From positions 112,463,234 through 112,527,233 of the forward strand of contig CM057462.1 in NCBI GenBank assembly GCA_030035585.1: a DNA stretch of 64,000 bases, read 5' to 3'. Below are positions 45,869 through 58,084 of this stretch, piece by piece; the first letter of the stretch is position 1, and each line of letters starts with the position of its first letter. The stretch comes from Dugong dugon (taxonomy: Eukaryota > Chordata > Mammalia > Sirenia > Dugongidae). A model generated the notes under the pieces. The model was not told the DNA's origin and did no database searches. It was given only the letters and a program-made list of their open reading frames with translations. A program made the position numbers and the translations under genes.

Positions 45869-47029
45869 TTTTGTGGTTGTTTGTTTTTTACTTTCCAGAA
45901 CAACCCATTACTCTGCTCTTTGAGAGAGTCTGAAATTCAAGATCACATCAGAGACAGTCTTGTCTAAGGCAGCATATTCCTTCCTCCAACCTCCAACTGT
46001 TTGGCAGAAGTGTGAAGTTCAATAAAAAAACAATTTAGAAACAAAAAATTAATGCATCTTCTGCCAAGTTTCCACATTATGTTTCAATCACCTACTGTCA
46101 AGAAAATGTCAATAAATAGCCATCTTCTACAGAGGTGAAAATTGTCAAGGGTCCTTTTATTCCCCTCTTTAATATGATAGGCCTTGCATAGATTTCTGTC
46201 TCCGTATAACAGAAGAGAATTGATACTTTCTCTAGGAAGTTTCACTGAATGATTATTTTGCCATGAAATGAGTCATTAAAGGCATATATTCACACTTAAC
46301 TGCATGAGTTTCAGCATTACACTGAATATAATGAGACACTTTAGCAAGTTATTCTTAAGATTATTTGTAATCAAAAAAAAGAACATTAACCCTGCTAAAT
46401 GTGTTGCGTAGATAAAAGGAAACTTAGCTCTTGCTAGAAACACAGGGAACTTTGATTTCATTAAATTTACTTCACTTAAAATTTCTGCAAATATCACATT
46501 TTAAATCCCACTGAATATTATGTATGGTCCATATTAAATGTTCACACATTCAAATAAATTTGAACATTATTTTCTGTCATTCCAATTAAACTCTTTTTCC
46601 AAAAGAACTTATACAAACTCATGTTCCCCAATAAAAATCATTGTGGTGGAAATGTGACTGTGGTAAGTAATATCCTGTATATCTTAAATTACCTGTGATG
46701 CCACATTTTCCAGATTCCCTGGAAATTAAAAATAAGTACATTTTCCTATATATACATTGATTTTTGGCCCAAGATAACAATCGTTTGGTTCATTTCTATT
46801 TCTTTCATATCCTGTATCCTTGATTTTAGTGTGGATAGCTCTCATCACAGTTTTTAGCCCTATTTAGTCATACTATAGCCAGAAAGCTCCTTAACAACAT
46901 CTAACACCTAACAAGTCATGCTCTAAATATAAATGATAAATTCTCAGGTTACGATGAAGAATAGAAGTTAGACAATATTTTCAATTGTGATAACACAGAT
47001 GAGTAAAATAAGAGCATAAACTCTTTGAG

Positions 47030-47033
<4 letters not shown>
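45869..47033. other. Single-copy AT-rich DNA
   Basis: No gene, RNA gene or repeat recognised. Confidence 0.4.

Positions 47034-47086
<53 letters not shown>
47034..47086. repeat. (TA)n microsatellite
   Basis: About 52 bp of uninterrupted TA. Confidence 0.97.
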
Positions 47087-47087
<1 letters not shown>

Positions 47088-47627
47088 CTCCCTGTAACAT
47101 AAATAAATATGTATATAATAAATATCCGTGTGTGTATATTTAACTGAAGTGCAAATATCCTAAGGGTAAAGCCCCATTAATCATCATGAAATAAACAAAC
47201 CAGGAAACAATCAGCAAGTTCAATAATACAGCATAAGCTGTAACCCATAAGACCCTCTTCTGATCTTCCCACTCACTATCCCAGTCCTCTTCACTAAAGG
47301 TAACCAGGATCCTTAATTCTAATAGCAGAATAGTTTTGAACTTTATATAAATGAAATGGTATGGTGTGAGTTCTTTTGAATCTGGCTTCTTTCTCTCAAT
47401 AGAATATTTGTGAGATTAATCCATGCTATAGTACGTAGCTGTAGTTTTTTCATATTTATTGTTGCTTAGTATTACATTGTGAGAATTTTCCAGAACTTAT
47501 TCTTTCTACTTCTTATGTCCACTTAGTGAATTTTCAATTAGAGGCTGTTATGAATGCATCTATGAACTATTTTATGCAGGTCTTTTGGTGTACATGTGCA
47601 TGCATTTCTATCACTTTGTCATACTGT

Positions 47628-47995
47628 GGTGGCTTGCATGTTGCTGTGATTCTGGAAGCTATGCTACTGGTACTTCAAATATCAGCAGGGTCACACAAGG
47701 TAGACAGATTCAGTGGAACATCCAGACTAAGACAGAGTAGGAAAAAAAAGCCTGGTGATCTACTTCTAAAAATTAGCCAATGAAAACCCTCTGGATCACA
47801 ACAGAATATTGTCCAATACAGTGCTGGAAGATGAGCCTCCTAGGTTGGAGGTGCGACACAATGGTTGAACAATGCACTCAAACCTATCCATGATTTTGAA
47901 GATGGTACACTGCCAAGAATCATCTTTTTCTGTTGTACCTCGGGTTGCTATGAGTCAGAGTCAACTCAATGGCAACTAACAACTTTGACAACATG
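47628..47995 (+). mobile_element. Composite SINE/RTE-like insertion
   Basis: The 5' part ('ttcagtggaacatccagact', 'gcctggtgatctacttct') resembles the head region of afrotherian RTE elements or a SINE derived from them. The 3' part ends like the AfroSINE/RTE tail ('gctatgagtcagagtcaact..actaacaac'). Similar flanks of about 60 bp ('attttatgcaggtcttttgg...') lie at 47,545-47,612 and 47,985-48,050. Confidence 0.55.
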
Positions 47996-48377
47996 AATAC
48001 ATCAGTAAATTATTTTATGCAGGTCTTTTGGTGTACATGTGCATGTGTTTCTATTGGGTAAATACCAAGGAAAAGGAATTATTGGGCTATAGAGTATCTA
48101 TACTTTCAACTTTAGTAGACAATGCTAAACAGTATTCTAAAGTATTCGCACTAATTTATATGACCACCTACAGTTTATTTGAGTTTCAGATGTTCCACGT
48201 ATTTTAATCTATATTGTCAGTCCTTATAACATTAGACATTCTTGTGGTATGTAGCTGTATCTCTTAGTTCTAATTTTCATTTGCTAATGATTAATTTTCA
48301 TATTTTTGGCTGAGTGAGTTGATTTTTCATTTGGTTTCCGTCTTTTCCTTTCACGTGGTAAGCATCTAGTAGATGTT

Positions 48378-49735
48378 TTTCTTGTTAGGTGTCATCGAGT
48401 CAGTTTCAACTCATGAAAACCCTATGTACAACAGAATGAAACACTGCCTGGTCCTGTGTCATTCTCACAATCGTTGCTATGTTTGAGGCCATTGTTGAAG
48501 CCACTGTGTCAATTCTTCTCATTGAGGGTCTTCCACTTGTTTGCTGACCTTCTACTTTACCAAGCATGATGTCCTTCTCTAGGACTGGTCCCTCCTGATA
48601 ACATGTACCTGAGACGAAGTCTCGTCATCTTCCCTTCTAAGGACCATTCTGGCTGTACTTCTCCAAGACAGATTTGTGTGTCCTTCTGGCAGGCCACGAT
48701 AAATTCAATACTCTTCACCAACGCAGTAATTCAAAGGCATCAATTGTTCTTCAGTCTTTCGTGGTCATTGTCCAGCTTTCTCATGCATATGAGGTGATTG
48801 AAAATACCATGGTTTGAGTCAAGTGCAATTTAGTCCTCAGAGTGATATCTTTGCTTTTTAACACTTCAAAGAGGTCTTTTTGCAGCAGATTTGCCCAGTG
48901 TAATGTATTGTTTGATTTCTTGACTGCTGCTTCCATGGGCGTTGATTGTGGATCCAAATAAAATGAATTCCTTGACAACTTCAATCTTTTCTCTGTTTAT
49001 CATGATATTGCTTATTGGTCCAGTTGTGAGAATTTTTGTTTTCTTTATGTTGAGATGCAGTCCATAGTGAAGGCTGTAGTCTTTGATCTTTATCAGTAAG
49101 TGCTTCAAGTCCTCTTCACTTGCAGCAAGCAAGGTTATGTCATCTGCATATCTCAGGTTATTAATGAACTTTCCTCCAATCCTGATGCTGTATTCTTTTC
49201 ATACGGTCCAGCTTCTTGGATTGTTTGCTCAGCATACAGATTGAATAAATATGGTGAAACGATGCAACTCCAATACACATCTTTTCTGATTTTAAAACAT
49301 GCAGTATCCTCTTGTTCTGTTCCGATGACTGTCTCTTGGACTATTTACAGGCTCCACATGAGCACGATAAAGTGTTCTGAAACTTCCATTCTTCTCAATT
49401 TTACCCGTGATTTGTTATGATTCACATTGTTGAATGTCTTTGTGTAGTCAATAAAACACAGGTAAACATCTTTCTGGTATTCTCGGCTTTCAGCCAAGAT
49501 CCATCTGATATCAGGAATGATATCCCTTGTTTCACATTCTTTTTTGCATCCAGCTTGATTTCTGCCAGTTCCCTGTTAATGTACTGCTGCAAACATTTTT
49601 GAATTATCTTTATCAAAATTTCGCTTGCATGTGATATTAATGATTTTGTTTGATAGTTTCTGTATTCCATTAGATAACATTTCTTTGAAATGGACACAAA
49701 TATGGATCTCTTCCACTTGGCTGGCATAACTCCAA
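48378..49735 (-). pseudogene. RTE-4 reverse transcriptase, degraded
   Basis: On the minus strand, 49,132-48,866 gives 'EEDLKHLLIKIKDYSLHYG' and 'HLNIKKTKILTTGPISNIM', and 48,984-48,781 continues with 'TLRTKLHLTQTMVFSIT'. 49,757-49,422 holds the RT start ('CLQQYINRELAEIKLD'). The YADD segment near 49,130-49,160 is split by frameshifts. Inactive. Confidence 0.8.
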
Positions 49736-49739
49736 ATGA

Positions 49740-50638
49740 GAAGACAGCTGCAAACATCCGTTAGTAATTGGCGTATGGAAAGTTCAAAATATGAATCAAG
49801 GAAAAGTGGACGTTGTGAAAAATAAAATGGAACGCTTGAAAATCAATATCCTAGGCATTAGTTAATTGAAATGGACTGATATTAGTCATTTTGAATCAGA
49901 AAATCATATGGTTTACTATGCCAGAAATGACAAATTAAAGATGAACAACATTACATTCATTGTCAAAAAGAACATTTCAAGATCTCTCCTGAAGTACAAT
50001 GCTGTCAGTGATAGAAGAATATCCATAAGCCTGCAAGGAAAACCAGTTAATATGACTATTATTCAAATTTACACACCAATCACTAATGCCAAAGATGAAG
50101 AAATTGAAGATTTTTACCAACTTCTGAAGTCTGAAATTGATCAAACATGCAATTAAGATTCATTGATAATTTCTGGAGATTGGAATGCAAAAGTTGGAAA
50201 CAAAGAAGAAGGATCAATAGTTGGAAAACATAGCCGTGGTGATAGAAACAAAGCCAGAGATGGCATGCTAAAATTTTGTAAATCTGAAAACTTATTTATT
50301 GGAAATACCTTTTTCAACAACATAAGCAGCAGATATACATGCGGACCTCATCGGATGGAATACATAGGAATCAAATCGACTATATCTGTGAAAAGAAATG
50401 ATGGTGATGCTTGATATCATCAGTTAGAATAAGGCTGGGGGCCAACTGTGGAACAGACCATCAGTTGCTCATATGCAAGTTCAAGCTGAAGCTGAAGAAT
50501 ATTAGAACAAGTTCACAAGAGCCAAAATACGACCTTGAGTATATCCCCCTTGAATTTAGAGAATATCTCAAGAATAGATATGATGCATTGAGAACTAATG
50601 ACTGAAGAACAGACTAGTTGTGGGATGACATCAAGGAC
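49740..50638 (+). pseudogene. RTE-4 APE-like endonuclease, nearly whole, frameshifted
   Basis: Three frames cover the domain. 49,866-50,156 has 'KWTDISHF', 'IVKKNIS' and 'TIIQIYTPITNAKDEEIEDF'. 50,163-50,414 has the catalytic 'ISGDWNAKVGNKEEGSIVG'. 50,411-50,605 has 'GANCGTDHQLLICKFKLKLK', the closing D/H motif of the exonuclease-III-like fold. One stop and shifts separate them. This domain nicks target DNA in intact RTE elements. It lies in plus orientation while its RT lies in minus. Confidence 0.85.
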
Positions 50639-50665
50639 AGTAAATGTTAGCTAATATTTTTTTAA

Positions 50666-50873
50666 GGACTTCCTGGGTGGCACAAAAGTTTTGTGTTTGC
50701 CTGCTAACCAAAATGTCGGCGATTTGAATTCACTTATAGGTGCCTCAGAAAAAATGGCTTGATGGTTTGGAAAAGTTGCATTCATGAAAACCCATGGAAT
50801 GCAGTTCTACTCTTCAACACATGGGGCTGCCATGAGTCATAACTGATTCAATGGCAACTGATTAGCTCAGTTA
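50666..50873 (+). mobile_element. AfroSINE variant, plus strand
   Basis: 'cctgggtggcacaaaagttt', 'ctgctaaccaaaatgtcggc', 'atgcagttctactcttcaac' and 'ccatgagtcataactgattc'. Same longer-middle type as 12,893-13,075. Confidence 0.8.
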
Positions 50874-51589
50874 GTTGCCGCTCATGTTTCTTCTCTATGT
50901 AAACATAATTCTTGACTTTACTATAGTCAAATGTAATTAACATTTCCTTTATGGTTAGTGATTTTTTTTTATGTCCTGTTTAAGGAATCATTCTCTACTT
51001 AAAGGTCATGGAATTGTTTTCCCATATTCTCTTCTAGAAGCTTTAATGTTTTACTTTTCATGATATTTCTATATGGTATAAGATAGTGGGTAAACTCATG
51101 TTTTTCTATATGGCTAACCAACTGAACTAACAAATTTGTTAAAAATTTAAATGAAATGATTTCTTGATAAATGAATATTTTAGCATTTTAAAGTGTCCTT
51201 CTTTACATCTGGTAACTTTCTTTGCCGTGAAGCCTGCTTTTTCTGGTATTAATATAACTACATCAGATTTCTTTTAATTATTTTCATGGCATTTCTTCCT
51301 ATTTTTTATTTGTAATATAAAATGTTTTATGATATATTTATATGAGAAATTAATTCAAATATTTCTAAGCATTTGTAATATTATTCTCTTTCCAATTTCC
51401 TCTTTTCTCTGCCTTTCTCTTGAATAATAGCTTCTTGGTTTGTCCTAGAATTGTTTGTTTTTCATACTTTGTACTCTCTCTCTAGGCTATCTCATCTATG
51501 TTCATTGTTTCATGTAATTATATGATATATCAGAGGTCATAGAGATTAATTTTCTTCCCTTTGAATATGAGTTGGCTGCGTGGCTATTT

Positions 51590-51965
51590 AACCAAAATAA
51601 TTAGGCAGAAATGATGATGTTCTGGGGCTACCCTTTAAAAAGATTGAGAGTTTCTGCTTTCTTCCTTCTAAGAATACTTGCTCTTGGGATGCCTCCTCCC
51701 AGAATTCTCTCATGGTGCTCTGAGGAATCCAAGCTACATGAAGAGCCCATATATTTGTGCATTGGTCAAAAACTCCCGATAAGCACACAGCCAGCAGCCA
51801 GCATCAACTGTCAGCTCTATGAGTGAGCCATCTTGGACACTTCAGCCTAGTCAAGATTCCAGTTGACTATAGTCCCAGCAGAAGATGTAGAGCAGAAGAT
51901 CCATCCAGCTGAGCTTCTGGAACCCATACAATCAAGAAAAATAATAAAGAGGTGCTCTGTTTTAA
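51590..51965 (+). mobile_element. Old LTR-like remnant (MaLR/MLT-type?)
   Basis: 'cagccagcatcaactgtcag', 'gtgagccatcttggacactt' and 'gagcttctggaacccataca' followed by 'aataataaagagg' resemble a mammal-wide LTR. The family is uncertain and the ends are not defined. Confidence 0.4.
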
Positions 51966-52039
51966 TCCAATAAACAACTGACAACCTAAACACTACCTAT
52001 ATACCAATTACATTCAAATTTATATCTTTGCTGTATATT

Positions 52040-53110
52040 CCTATTCTGCCTTTCAAACCTGTACTTAACTTCCATGTTGATGCCTTAGATATGTCAAAGA
52101 TACTTTTAACTCATCATGTCCAATGTTTTCCAATTATTTTCCCTTTGAATCTTCTCTTTCAGTGTTAGGCATTTCAGTAAATGACACAAAAAAACTCATA
52201 CAATTATATAATGAAGAAACTTAGGTGGTGTGATGGTTAAGCTTGTGTGTCAACTTGGCTGGGCCATGATTCTCCATGTTTTAATGTAATCACTCCCATG
52301 ACTGAATATACTGTGAGTAGTCAATCAGATGAAAGGGTGTCTCCTTGGGGGTGTGGCCCGCATCTGTATATAAGTGGATGTTCTGGCTTTTTGCTCTCTC
52401 TGGATCCTGTGGCTGCTTCCTGTCCTCTCATCTCCCATTCTTGGGACTTGAGCTGTCAGCTTATCTGCCGAACCTGGGATTCTTTGATCTGCACAGCCGG
52501 TGAGTAAGAGCCCTGCTCTCCGACCTTCTGATCTTGGGCTTGCCAGCTTCTGCAGCTGTGTGACTTGGGAGAGGCCTCTACCCTGATCCACGGACTTGGG
52601 ATATTCTAGCCTCTACAATCACGTGAGCTGTTTCCTTGACATAATCTCTCTCTATATATATATTTATACACTTTACTGGTTTTGCTTCTCTAGAGAACCC
52701 AGCTTAAGACAGGTGGTATCAAAAATTTAAATCGCTTGTACTTTACACTTCATTGTTTCTCATGTCCCATATCCAATCTATCTTAAAACCTATCAATGTT
52801 TCTTCCTAAATCTCTCTCAATCTGTTCACTTTTCTCCATCTCATCTTCCCCTATTGAAAGTTAAAATAGTTTATTTATTAAACTACTAAAATAACTAACT
52901 GGAACACTTGAATCTACTTTTAAACCCACAATCTATTCTGCACATTGCAGCTAGACTAATCTTGGTAAAATATGATAATTTTGTCCCGTAGCTGCCCTCT
53001 GTAAAACTCTTCAGTATCTTCTCACTGATCTGAAGATAAAGTCCAAAATTCTTATCATGGCCTGCAAGAACATATACTCTGACCTCTTCTGAGCACCCCT
53101 TGTTGAATTC
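52040..53110 (+). repeat. Old L2-like interspersed repeat, split by an LTR
   Basis: Traces on both sides of the LTR: 'ctcatcatgtccaatgtttt' (52,113 on), then 'catgtcccatatccaatcta' (52,761 on), 'gcagctagactaatcttggt' and 'gataaagtccaaaattctta'. Same family as 43,770-44,290. Confidence 0.5.
52229..52711 (+). mobile_element. Solo LTR with a perfect 5-bp target duplication
   Basis: Begins TGTGATGGTTAAGCTTGTG and ends 'cccagcttaagaca', flanked by 'ggtgg' at 52,224-52,228 and 52,712-52,716. It has a 'ctgtatataagtgg' TATA-like box near 52,364. It is of the ERV class-III type (5-bp duplication); the exact family is not named. No internal genes remain. A relic without coding capacity. Confidence 0.8.
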
Positions 53111-53164
53111 TTTTTACGTGAAATGTAATAATAGAATACTACATAAACTCATTTAGAGGTCTTA

Positions 53165-53335
53165 ATTTATCCATCCACATAACAAATACTGAGTGCCCAC
53201 CATATTCTAGGTACTTTCACATACATTGTTTGACTTAACCTTCACAAAAGCTATGGGAAATTTATATTATTCTCTCACTTTTATATATAGAAAAAGTAAG
53301 CCTCAGAGAGACTATGTAATTTACTGAAAGTCTAA
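53165..53335 (-). repeat. MIR SINE remnant
   Basis: 'gcccaccatattctaggtac', 'taaccttcacaaaagctatg' and 'gtaagcctcagagagactat' follow the reversed MIR consensus. Confidence 0.7.
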
Positions 53336-53336
53336 C

Positions 53337-53395
53337 TCAACCCCAAACCAAACTCATTGCTGTCAAGTCGATTCTGACTCATAGCGGGCGATTTC
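53337..53395 (-). mobile_element. AfroSINE 3' end fragment
   Basis: Only the tail is present: 'cattgctgtcaagtcgattc' and 'tgactcatagcg' on the plus strand. Confidence 0.75.
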
Positions 53396-53959
53396 ACTAT
53401 CTCTCAAGCAATCTTTATCATATTAACGCATGTGTTCACAAATTACTTTGTTTAAATCTTACTACCTAAACCATATATTTTGTTTTGAACATTCTGTTCT
53501 CATAGTGGAATTCGATATGTATTTGCTGATTTATTTGTTTTTAGATTCATAAAATTAATCTAGATGGGAGTTTACGTATTACCCAGTCAAATTCTCTTAT
53601 GATTAAAGGTCTAAATAAATTGTTGATGGTCAAACTACCAGTTAGCAATGTCTGGGGCCTTAATGACATTTTGGCCCTTCTTTGTCTCTCTGTTTCCCAG
53701 AAGACATGCTGGTTGTCTGATTTTATTAATTCTCTGATTTACATTGATTAAGTCATCATTAGAAATGCATGCCTAAGTAGCAAAATTCAGCGACAGACTT
53801 CAGATTTGCAATCCTACTAAAATTCTTAGTATGTAGGACTTCTCTTGTATTGAAAAGTCTGTGATAGTCTCAATTCCTTTGGCTTATTGTCAATCATAGA
53901 ATAATGCCGACTTTTCCAAGTAATTCTTCATAAGTTGAATATTTGATGTGCACTTCAAA
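53396..53959. other. Single-copy DNA, no gene seen
   Basis: No recognisable repeat or exon. Confidence 0.4.
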
Positions 53960-54690
53960 ATGTAATTATTTACTTTAGCCCTGATTAAATAGAAATATAA
54001 TACGAATCACATATGTGATTTTAAATTTTCCAGTAGCCTCAGTAAAACCAAAAAACCTGCTACAGTCGAGTCAATTCCAACACAAAGCAATCTTATAGGA
54101 CAGAATAGAACCACCGTATGGGGTTTCTAATGCTGTAATCTTTACGGAAACAGACTGTCACATCTTTCTCCTGGGTAGCAGCTGGTGGGCTCACACTGCC
54201 AACATTATTTGTTAGCAGCCAAGTGCTTAACCACTGTGCCACCAGTGCTCCTTAGTAGCCATATTAAATAGTAGTAAAGGAAGAAACAGTTGAAAATTAT
54301 TTTAGTAATACATTTTAGTTAACCCAGTATACCCAAAGGTTTATCATTTAAGCAGGCAATCACTATAAAAATATTAATGATGCATTTTAGAATTTTTTTT
54401 ACAAAGTCTTCAAAATACTGTATTTATTTTACACTTACAATACATCTCAATGTAAATACTAAATTTTTATCAAAAAATAATATATATTTAAATTTAATAA
54501 AATTTACACCTGAAAAAATAGATTTACAAACTCAAGTGGTTTCAATCATACTTAAAAGTGCTTTAGTTTTAAAATTTACATCTAAGTGAATTAAAATGAA
54601 ATAAATTTTGAAATCTAGTTGCTCCATCACATTAGCCTCATTTTAAGTGCCTAATGGCCACATGTGGGTAGAGACTGCTATATTGGATGG
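53960..54690 (+). mobile_element. MER5-like hAT transposon remnant, split by a SINE
   Basis: 'agaaatataatacgaatcac', 'tgattttaaattttccagta', then after the SINE 'agccatattaaatagtag', 'ttaacccagtatacccaaag', 'ttacacttacaatacatctc' and 'ggccacatgtgggtagagac'. This is the order of an internally deleted Charlie-type hAT element. Confidence 0.65.
54045..54255 (-). mobile_element. AfroSINE, minus strand, inside the hAT remnant
   Basis: 'acagtcgagtcaattccaac', 'gacagaatagaaccaccgta' and 'ttaaccactgtgccaccagt' in reversed order. It interrupts the hAT sequence at 'gtagcc/tcagtaaaa'. Confidence 0.88.
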
Positions 54691-55149
54691 CTTAGAGATT
54701 TTCTGTTGATAATCTTCATGGCTTTTACTGATTAAGAATTTGACTATACTTCTTAAAATGTATTCTGACATAAGAGTTCAGGTACCTTGTTGCAAGCATT
54801 TCAGCATAGGAAATATTTTTTTAAAAGGCCAGAAGTATTATTTATTCCTACTTAAGCTATTATGCAGCCTTTACTTAAGGCTTTGGCCACTGAGATATAA
54901 CCACTATATCACATACAATAGTCTTAAGCTGCTGATGAATTTTATAATAAAACTAAATTTTCTTTTTAATTGACAAGATCTGACTACTTAAATGGGCTGT
55001 GTATTTTTTCCAGGTCTATAAAAATAGGATACAAATTTTAATGTTTTTTCCTGAATTTTCCCTTTATTTAATGTAACAGAGTAGAATATTTTACTTCTAA
55101 AAATTTCCCACAAGTAGGGCAATAAGATCAGAATTATCCTTAAGTTTTG

Positions 55150-56149
55150 CTTCCAGTCAAGGTGGAAAATAGGGGCCAGATTTACCCTCTTGCAAGAATC
55201 AACTAAAAAATATAAAAATATTGAAAATACTAGTATCAGGCAGCAAAGAACAATGATCCATGAGAAAGAGAAAACAAATGAGGGGAGGCTGTGAGTGTTC
55301 CAGCTTACTCCCTTGAGAGAGTGTCTAGGCTGTGGCTAAGGGAAGATAATCCAGGAAGCCCAGGACTTTCCTGGAGATGGGGAAGACTGATGGTCAGGAA
55401 AGACAAAGCAGCTAGAGTTTTCTGGATAGGGTAGCAGAAAGGAGAGAACTACTCAGAAAAAAAAAAAAAAAGAACTCTGTATACTGCAGAGGGTCCCTCT
55501 TATGTCTTCAGGTTGGTATACTGATCAGCATATACGTGTATGATTAAAAAAAATACCCAAAGCCAGGAAAAGAACCAATTCAGAGGATTAGAAAATACAA
55601 GCATCTGAGCTCATGTAGAGCTGGAGATAGTGTCTGTTCCTACCAGGCAGAGTGGAAAACTTCATAATTCACAGAGCATCTTATAGAATACTCAGAATGT
55701 TTTTGCCTCAGTAATGGGACAAATTAACCCCAGAATAAATGCTGTTCTGTCTTTGTATAGCAAACATTAAAAGTAAGACTCTGAAGGACCAAATTATTTC
55801 CAAATTAACTGCACTCAGACATAAAATTCAAGAATCTTGATAGGAATTCAAAAATATCTAGTATTCAGCAAGGTAAAATTTCCAAAGTCTGGCAATAATA
55901 AAAAATTCCCTGGCAAAGAAAGCAGCAGAAAAATACGAACCACACTGATGAGAAAAATCAATCAATGGAAACCCAGAACTAACCCAAATGTTAGAGTTAA
56001 CAGACAAGGATAAAAAACATTTATTATGCCTGTATTTCATATGTTCACAAACTTTAATAGAGACACTGAAGATATAAAAGGGACCCAAACTAAACATTTA
56101 GAAGTGTAAACTACAATTTCTGAGATAAAAATTAATACAATAAAGGGTA
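55150..56149 (+). repeat. Old L1 5' region remnant (L1M-like)
   Basis: 'aggggccagatttaccctct' and later 'acccaaatgttagagttaac', 'agacaaggataaaaaacatt' resemble the 5'UTR/ORF1 approach of old L1s. No frame survives. Confidence 0.45.
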
Positions 56150-56840
56150 TTATGAATTTAGTTTTGTCTCCCAAAAAAAAAATGTTGAATTCCTAACCCC
56201 TATATACTTGTAAATGGGATTCTGTTTGGAAATAGAGTTTTTCTTTTGTTACATTAATGAGGTCGTATGAGATAGGGTGGACTCTAAACCTAATCCCTTC
56301 TGAATGGTGACTTATAAAAAGAGAAAACGGAGAGAGATATCGATGCATGGGAGGATGACACGTCCCTTGGGAGATGGAAACTCCAGACTGGCAACTCCCC
56401 CAAACCTCTGCCTTTACATTTCTTAGTCTGTATTCTTTTTGCTGTAAAGAAAAAATGTTAAGTATAGCACTTTCCTGAGTTCTTTGAGTCATTTTAGTGA
56501 ATTATTGGAACGTGAAGGGGTTAGTAGGAGCTCCCAGATTTATAGCCAGGAAGTCAGAAGTGAGGGTCCCTCAGAGAACTACGAGTTTGTGGCTAATATT
56601 CTAAGAGAGTAATGGGAATCCACAAATTGGTAGCTTGTTGGTAAGAAGTGCAGGTTCCTGGGGACCTCCAAACTAATGACTGATGTCTGAAGTCTCGGGA
56701 AGACGTGGAAGTCTAGAGGACTGTGCCATTTAACTTGAAAGATCTGACCTAGCTCCACTGGTTAGGGTCAGAAGAACTGCATTTGCAGTTGGTGTTAGAG
56801 AGGATATTTAGAGTGTGAGTTGGAGAAGATACAAGCAGAC
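56150..56840 (+). mobile_element. MaLR-type LTR remnant
   Basis: 'tgtctcccaaaaaaaaaatg', 'attcctaacccctatatact', 'taatgaggtcgtatgagata', then 'agatttatagccaggaagtc' and 'gatgtctgaagtctcgggaa'. This is the order of an ERVL-MaLR LTR and its 3' side. Ends not defined. Confidence 0.5.
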
Positions 56841-57299
56841 ACGTGATCACACTTCTGAATCTTTATTTCAATGCATTACTCCATTTTTATTTTTGCTGAT
56901 TTTATGATGATCTTTTTGTGGATGGAGGACATTAAGTTAAGACTTGAGGGATTGGTTATTAAGAGATGTAGGATCCCAGTGCCCATCTACCACTAATGAC
57001 CATTTTGACCTGGGACACAATAGTTGGTCCCTGATAGAATGGGAGGAAAATGTAGATTAAACCTCAAATTCTTAAAAAATGACAGACTTGCTGGACTGGT
57101 AAAGACTAGAAGATCCCCTGAGACTATTGCCCTGAGATACCCTTTAAACTTGGAACTAAAATCAGGAGATCATCTTTCAGCCAATTAATATATTGGCTAA
57201 TAAAATAAACAATATCACCCATGAGTACTGTGCACCATTAAATAATCATCTATATGAGACCAAATGGTCAATATTCACCATAAAGCAAGGATGAAGAGG
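56841..57299. other. No gene seen
   Basis: Single-copy-looking DNA between an LTR remnant and an L1 3' end. Confidence 0.4.
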
Positions 57300-57478
57300 T
57301 GAGTGGGGCAGAAGCTAGATTAATGGAAACAGAACAACCAGAATGGAAAAAATGATAATGTTGATATACTGTGAAAAATGTAACCAATGTCACTGAACAA
57401 TATGTATAGAAATTGTTCGATGGGAACATAATTTGCTGTGTAAACATTCACCAAAAACATAATAAAATTTAAAAAAAA
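57300..57478 (+). mobile_element. L1 3' end fragment, older subfamily
   Basis: 'aaccaatgtcactgaacaat', 'gctgtgtaaacattcacca' and 'cataataaaatttaaaaaaa' match the last 3'UTR unit of L1-1 (about 11,740-11,850). It is 5'-truncated and ends in an A-rich tail. Confidence 0.7.
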
Positions 57479-57518
57479 GATGTAATACCCCCAAGCTTCA
57501 GTTCTAACAAGCAATGTG

Positions 57519-57996
57519 TATGAGTTTGCTATTACTGTTGTAACACATTCCAATAAACTTAGTGGCTTAAAATAACACAAATTTAGTATATTTAAGTTCT
57601 GGATTTCATAAATATGAAATGGGTCTATGAACTAAAATCAAGGTTTTGGAAGAGCTGAGCTTCTTCTGGAAGCATGAGGGTACAATCTTTTTCCAGCATC
57701 TAGAAGCTGCTTGCATTTCTTGGCTCATGGTGTCTTCACTCATCTTGAAAGCTCATCACTCCAACCTCTGCTTCTGCAATCACTTCTAGTGTCTCTCTGA
57801 CCTCCTGTCTTCCTTTTATAAGGACCCTGGTGATTACATTGTGCCTACCCAGATAAACCAGAATAGTCTCCCCATCTCAAGATCCTTAACTCAATCCCAC
57901 CTGCAAAATGCCTTTTGCATGTAAAGTAACATATTCACAGGTTCTAAGATGCAGAATATGGACATCTTTGAGGGACCATTATTATGTTCACCACAC
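57519..57996 (-). mobile_element. MaLR-type LTR, minus strand
   Basis: 'gagtttgctattactgttgt', 'aacttagtggcttaaaataa' and 'cttttataaggaccctggtg' match a reversed MaLR LTR. No internal genes. Confidence 0.65.
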
Positions 57997-58084
57997 TATA
58001 GTTCTCTAAATTCCATCAAGGAGGCCAGGTAATCTGACCATTCTAGTATCATGAACATTTACTTTTTTATTAACCCCTCAGAGC

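Larger units (their letters stand above)
48378..50638 (-). mobile_element. RTE LINE with inverted 5' part (twin-primed, RTE-4)
   Basis: 48,378 to about 49,735 is minus strand, from the 3' end ('cttgttaggtgtcatcgagt') through the RT. At 49,735-49,745 the direction flips: 49,740-50,638 is plus strand and holds the endonuclease from its start ('gagaagacagctgcaaacat'). The outer end of the flipped part ('gatgacatcaaggaca') is followed by 'agtaaatgtt', which nearly matches 'agtagatgtt' at 48,368-48,377 (9 of 10 bases). Against RTE-3, about 590 bases between the two parts are missing. Confidence 0.75.
47275..51540 (-). mobile_element. Very old L1 (L1M-like), minus strand, broken by insertions
   Basis: Pieces with L1 ORF2 order on the minus strand: the 3' side at 47,275-48,377 ('ggctgttatgaatgcatcta', 'aaggaattattgggctatag'), then 50,874-51,160, then the endonuclease region near 51,170-51,300 ('gcctgctttttctggtatta'). 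A composite SINE, RTE-4 and another SINE interrupt it. No frame survives. Confidence 0.6.

Noticed and set aside
47034..47086. CRISPR-like or regulatory repeat
   Set aside because: It is a plain (TA)n microsatellite without spacers.
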